Of a stretch of DNA of 30,986 bases, positions 12,518-18,900 are shown piece by piece (the stretch's first letter is position 1; each line of letters begins with the position of its first letter). The stretch is from Stramonita haemastoma (lineage: Eukaryota > Mollusca > Gastropoda > Neogastropoda > Muricidae), in the NCBI GenBank assembly GCA_030674155.1, contig CM060325.1, positions 53,165,319 through 53,196,304 on the forward strand, read 5' to 3'. A model generated the notes under the pieces. It did not search any database. It saw only the letters and a list, made by a program, of their open reading frames with translations, and had not been told where the DNA came from. The position numbers and the translations under genes were made by a program.

Positions 12518-14540
12518 CACACACACAGCAGAACACTTTGCACTCATGTTAAAACCAAAAGTGCCTTTCACAAGAGTAGGCCATTGTGTTTTGGTGGGAA
12601 TAGATAACAAAATTTACAAAACTGCATACACACAGGGACTGGATGTAAAAAAAAAAAAAGAAGAAAAAAAACACATGAGTGCTTATTCCATTATCTTCGA
12701 AAGAAAAGAAATAAAAACAAACACACACAAACAAAAAACAAAAATATAATTTTAAAAAAGCACATCAGTGCTTATTCCATTATCCTCGAAATAAAACAAT
12801 ACAATTTATTTTATTTTTATTTTATTTTATTTTATACCACTTTATGTCACAGCAGATTTCTCAGCGTGAAATTCGGGCTGCTCTCTCTCCCCAGGGGAGA
12901 GCGCGTGCGTCGCTACAAGCGCAGCGCCTACCCATTATATTTTTTTTCCCCTCAGGGATGGTGTCTAAACACAACACCTGTGCGCATGCACACACAAACA
13001 CACAAATAAACAGAACCACGACTCACTCTAGATCCCAGGAGAAGCGCCCGCCCTCGAAGGCTCTGTCCATCACCACCCCCCACCCCCCCACGTTGCTGGC
13101 CCCGCGGATGACCAGGGTCAGGAACCCTGCCAGAATGACCAGCATCTGAAAGGCGTCTGTCCACACCACCGCCTTGATGCCCCCCTGAGGACACATACAC
13201 ACAGGAGTAGTAGTAGGCCATTGTGTGTGCAGGTGGGAACAGAGGACAAAATTCACAAAACTGTATACACACTGGGTATTGGATGTAAAAAAAAAAAAAA
13301 AAAAAGCACACGTGAGTGCTTTTATTCCATTATCCTTGATATAAAAGAATTAAAATTTGAAATTTTTTTAATAAAAATAAAAGTACTGCAGGGTAGCGAG
13401 TTGTGCTGTGCTGTGCTGTGCTGTGCTGTGCTGTGCTGTATTGTGCTGTGCTGTGCTGTGCTGTGCTGTGCTGTCTGTCTTCCGTAGCGTTTGTGTTGTT
13501 GTTGGGTTGGGGTGGGTTGGTGTTGAGTTGGGTTGGGTTGTGCTGTGCTGTGCTGTGCTGTGCTGTGCTGTGCTGTGCTGTCTGTCTTCCATAGCATTTG
13601 TGTTGGGTTGTGTTGGGTTGGGCTGTGCTGTGCTGTGCTGTGCTGTGCTGTGCTGTGCTGTGCTGTGCTGTCTGTCTTCCATAGCATTTGTGTTGGGTTG
13701 TGTTGGGTTGGGCTGTGCTGTGCTGTGCTGTGCTGTGCTGTGCTGTGCTGTGCTGTGTGTCTGTCTTCCATAGCATTTGTGTAGGGTTGTGTTAGGCTGT
13801 GCTGTGCTGTGCTGTGCTGTGCCGTGTCTTCCATAGCATTTGTGTTGTTGTTGGGTAGGGCTGTGTTAGGCTGGGTTGGATTGGTTTGAGTTGACAACAG
13901 GATAAGTGAAAGCAATGTACTGTGTTGTATTGTATTGTATTGTATTGTATTGTATTGTACTGTATTGTGTTGTGTGTTGTGTTGTATTGTAGTGTATTGA
14001 ATAATAAGAAGAAATATGATAATGATAATAATAATAATAACACACACAGAGTTATAATGAAGAGAAGACCTAGCCCAGGCTAATCATTGATTATTGATGT
14101 CAGTTACTGGTGTAACCAAAGAGCCAAAGCCTACTTCAAAGTGTTGCCAAACTTAATTAGAAACTTTAAATTCAGGTTGCCTTCAATCTACAACAACCTT
14201 GGACTCTCTAACAACCTGCAAATTCCGCTAAATGATGAAATAAAATTCCTCTGAAGTAGTATGGCTGCCTACAATATGGTAAGGTCTCTACAAAAACATG
14301 AAAAATGCTAAAAACAGGTGTAGCCGAAAACTCTCCCCGCAACTTAATGTACCTTTTGTGGTATAGCGCTTCACAAATGATAACTCTTTGACAGTCAGGC
14401 AGAAAAACTTACCAAAGCAGTGTATACTGTGCACACCAGTCCTGTGGCCAGTATCGATATGTCCATGGACAGACCTGTCACTGCAATGTGAAATTGAGAG
14501 CACAAGCAGATTATTCCTCCTGCTTGTTTATCACAGAGAG

Positions 14541-14615
<75 letters not shown>

Positions 14616-15708
14616 GGAGGGGAGAGAGAATGTATAAATGAATCACTAGATAAATGAATGTGGACTGAATTTAGAGTTAATCTAAATGAATGAATGAATG
14701 AATGAATGAATGAATGAATGAATGAATGAATGAATGAATGAATGAATGAGTGAATGAATGAATGAATGAATGAATGAATGAACAAACGAACAAACAAAAG
14801 AGCAAATTCTTTTATGCACATATTATTTGAGGTAAGGCCTCTTTACTTAGTTTTGTTTGTTATTTTGCTGTTGTTTATAAAGTTATCTGGCAAGTTCATG
14901 ACATAAAAAAAAATTATCTCAGTTTCTTGGTTTAACCTTTTTTTTTTTAATTACAAGGCTTTTACAGTTCATTACCACAGGGAAAAAAACCCTCAGGACT
15001 TCAAGCAACAGAAAAGCAATAAAGCTTTGTAATTTTTTGTGTGTGTGTGTGTGGCAACATACGGATCTCCAGTACACACATCTACCTTTAAAAAAAGTTG
15101 TACTGTATTCTTACCTTGACTGAGAGCCAGTGCTGGGGCATACATAACCACAGCCATGTATAGAATCTGTAACCAAGTACAACAGTTATTTATTACATGA
15201 TGAAGCTTCTTTTCTTGGTCTACAAATGACAGTACAAAATCTCACATCATTTGTTTTATAGTAAGTGTTCTCTGTTGAATTAAATTAGATTTTTTTTTTA
15301 AGAAAAAGGTGGGGGTTTATCTAATTGAATCCTTTAGATACCTTTAAGTTTATCAACTTACCTGAAAACTATTTTGAAAGAGAACTCGTAAATGAAAACA
15401 GAGAGAAAGTAGGAAAGAAAAGAGGAAAAACAAAACAATGAATGAATGAAAGTAAGATAAAGAAAAAAAAACATAAAAGGAAGAAAATAAGAAAAAAAAG
15501 TCAGAAAAACAGACAAACACATAGAAAAAAAAACAGACACACGGACCCAGAAAGAGAAAGAATGATGGGGAAAAAAAAACAAAGACACACAGACAGAAAG
15601 ACAAATATCAACAAATAAAAAGAAGGAAAGAAAGGAAGTAAAATTGGTAAGAAAAGGAAGAAACAAATCTTTAAAAGAAAGAAAGAAAGAAGAACAGAAA
15701 GAAAGAAA

Positions 15709-15769
<61 letters not shown>

Positions 15770-15820
15770 ACAGAAAGAAAAAGAAAGAAAAAAGAAAAAA
15801 AAAGGAAAGAAAGAAAGAAC

Positions 15821-15863
<43 letters not shown>

Positions 15864-15900
15864 AAAAAGAAAAAAGGAAAGAAAGAACAGAAGAAAGAAA

Positions 15901-15940
<40 letters not shown>

Positions 15941-15949
15941 AAAAAAGGA

Positions 15950-15997
<48 letters not shown>

Positions 15998-18900
15998 AAA
16001 AGAAAAAAGGAAAGAAAGAAAGAAAGAAAGAAGGAAAGAAAGAAGGAAAGAAAGAAGGAAAGAAAGAAAGAAATAAAGAAAGAAAGAGAGAAAGACAGAA
16101 ACAAAGAAAGAATGAATAAAAGCCAAGGGAAAGGAGGTAAAGAAATTAAGAAAATAGAAACAGATTTTGATAACCCCACAAACACAATTTACAACACAGC
16201 ACAGCATAACACAACACAGTACAGCACAACACAACACAACACAGCACAGCACAGCACAGCACAGCACAGCACAGCACAGCACAGCACAACACAGGACAAT
16301 TAAGAATTTCCTCCTTCCCCAGTGCTACAATCATGCAGATGTATTGGTTTGGAGATCTATCTGTATGCACTCAACGAATCATACATTTGTCCTTACAATA
16401 CAATACAATGGAACACAATACAAAACAATACGTACAACACATGACAACACTGACCCGGGCTAAACCCTTTGTCAGTTATTGATCAATGTTAAGATAAATG
16501 TCAAGGCTTACATTAAAACACTGCTAAGCTTTAGCGGGGTGTCAGCTAGAGCTCCAAGGTCAGAAGCATCAGAACATCAGGGCTGTTATGCTTTAAAATG
16601 TTAAGACAGTCTTTAAATCTATGACCATTTTAAAATATAACAACCTTTCCATTCCACTAAAAGGGTCAATCAAAAGTCCTCTGAAGTCGGAGTATGGCTG
16701 CCATCATGGTAATTTATTTATTTATTTATTTGTCTATTTATTTCTTCTTTTATATCGAAGATAATGGAATAAGCACTCATGTGCTTTTTTTACATCCAGT
16801 CGCCGTATGTATGCAGTTTTGTAAATCTTGTCATATATTCTCACCGGCACACGATGGCCTACTCTTACGAAAAGCGGAACAGAATTTAACATGTGTGCAT
16901 TCACACACGGGCCTTGGTTTATAGTCTCATCCGATGGACTTTTGGGGAGAGAGGAGTCAGCACTGATGTTAACTCCAGGGGAAAAATCCCCTCAAACGAG
17001 AATCAAACCCAGGTCGTCAAATTCCCAGCGCAATTTTCTGACCACTAGGTACTTGAAAAGAGCCGCAGATGTAAACAAAACTTTTCATCCAGTGTCTCAC
17101 TGTGCTCTCTAGTATTTTTGTTGTTGTTGTGGATGTTCTTAATTTACAGATCTGAGGTTCACCAATGGTGAGATATATATGTGGCGCTCCACCACGAAAT
17201 GAGTCGCTTAGCACATTACCCGATTTTGGGCTAGGAGCCTTTAAAGGCAGGTGGGGGTCAAGTTGTCAATTTTGAGATTTTGATTGATTACTAAACTAGA
17301 TCTGTTTATTTATCTTATAATGAAATATCAAGGCATAATTTTTATTCCTTTTGCTTTTAAATGTGTTTTGAAAATATCAAAGCACTCATTCTGACAACCT
17401 GTTACTAAAATAAACTTGCCCGTCTCTCATTTTGTCCCATCCTGCAGTCTATCATTTCAATTTGTAATAATATTGCACAGAATTGTCCGATTTTCAATCT
17501 GTTTTTTGCATTTGATAGCCACTTTATTGCACATTAATAACATGTCAATAACTTAAAATTGACCTCAGGTGCACTCCGTCTCATTATGTGGTGGAGCGTC
17601 ACATATATGCGACTTTCTGCCCACCAATATGCACTCTGACTTTGGGTATCAAGTCTCCACACGGCACCAGCATGTGTGCATGTGTTTTCAAAAATGTTGT
17701 CATCCGCTCCTACCAACATGCAATGGCCTACTCTTCCAAAGGCAGAATGGGTTAAATTATACTCTTAATTTGTGCACAAGATATTTTCATGTGTGTTCAC
17801 ACACAGGACCTCAGTTTAATGTCCCATCCAAATGACTTTTTAGAGAGTGGAGTCAGTACTACTGCCATTAAAATACAAAGAATCCATGTATTCTCTTTCC
17901 AAAAATATGACACTCCACAGCATAATGAGTCGCACTGCACAGAGGTCAATTTTTTGCTATTGACATTCTGCAATAGAATGGCTATATAATACCAAACAAA
18001 CATTTAAAATTGGACAGTTCTATGAAAAGTTATTACAAGTTGAAATGAAACAACTGCAAGAAATGAAAAAAAAGAGAAATTGACAAGTATAGCATCGTAG
18101 TATGTGGTCAAAATGAGGGCTTGGGTATTTTTGAAAACACATTTATTGGTAAAAGGATACAAAATTACGACATTATTTCATTACAAGGTAGAATAATGGC
18201 TACAGTTTTATAATCAATCAAAATCTCAAAATTAACAATCTCACCCCCACCTGCCTAAAATGGCTCCTGGCAGAAAAATGGGTCAGGTGCTGTGCAACTC
18301 ATTTCTTGGTGCTGTGCAACTCATTTCTTGGTGCTGTGCAACTCATTTCTTGGTGCTGTGCAACTCATTTCTTGGTGCTGTGCAACTCATTTCTTGGTGC
18401 TGTGCAACTCATTTCTTGGTGGACAGTCACAAATATTTTCCAGGCAATGTCAGGCCAGCAAGCCTGAGGCATGGCCAGTCTCTCACAGAAGTGGTCAAAT
18501 AAGCAGCCAAGGAGAAAGATGGCAGGATTGTGGAGACATTCCTTCACCTGAACAAGTTAACCGTGAGATTTTGGGTCCAATAACCACCCTTGCGCTTTCT
18601 TTCCAGCTTGACAAGAAAACCAAACTGAGTGTCAAAGTCCTTCAGATGAGACTAAAAAAACGGAGGTACTGTGTGCAAAACCATGCAGAACATCTTGCCC
18701 CACAAGTTAAAAACCTGTTCTGCCTTTCAGAAAAGAAGGCTGATTTGTGCTGGTAGGAAACAGATGACAGTTTCTCTTAAAAGTGCATGCACACAGGTGT
18801 TGTATTTAGACACCAGCCTTGAAGTCATAATGCAGCTACCTAAACAGTGGTTAGAAAAAATGGTTGCGTACACAAAAATCTCATCATTGGTAAACCTCAG

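Noticed and set aside
13322..14047. 241-codon minus frame rich in QHSTA
   Set aside because: Translation of the TGCTG pentamer repeat; no independent evidence of coding.
15358..16303. Long open frames of 203-275 codons rich in K/E/R (plus) or F/L/S (minus)
   Set aside because: They are translations of GAAA tetranucleotide repeats with no codon bias, domain or splice context.
18287..18418. CRISPR-like array
   Set aside because: The 22-bp units are directly adjacent without spacers, in a eukaryotic MITE end.
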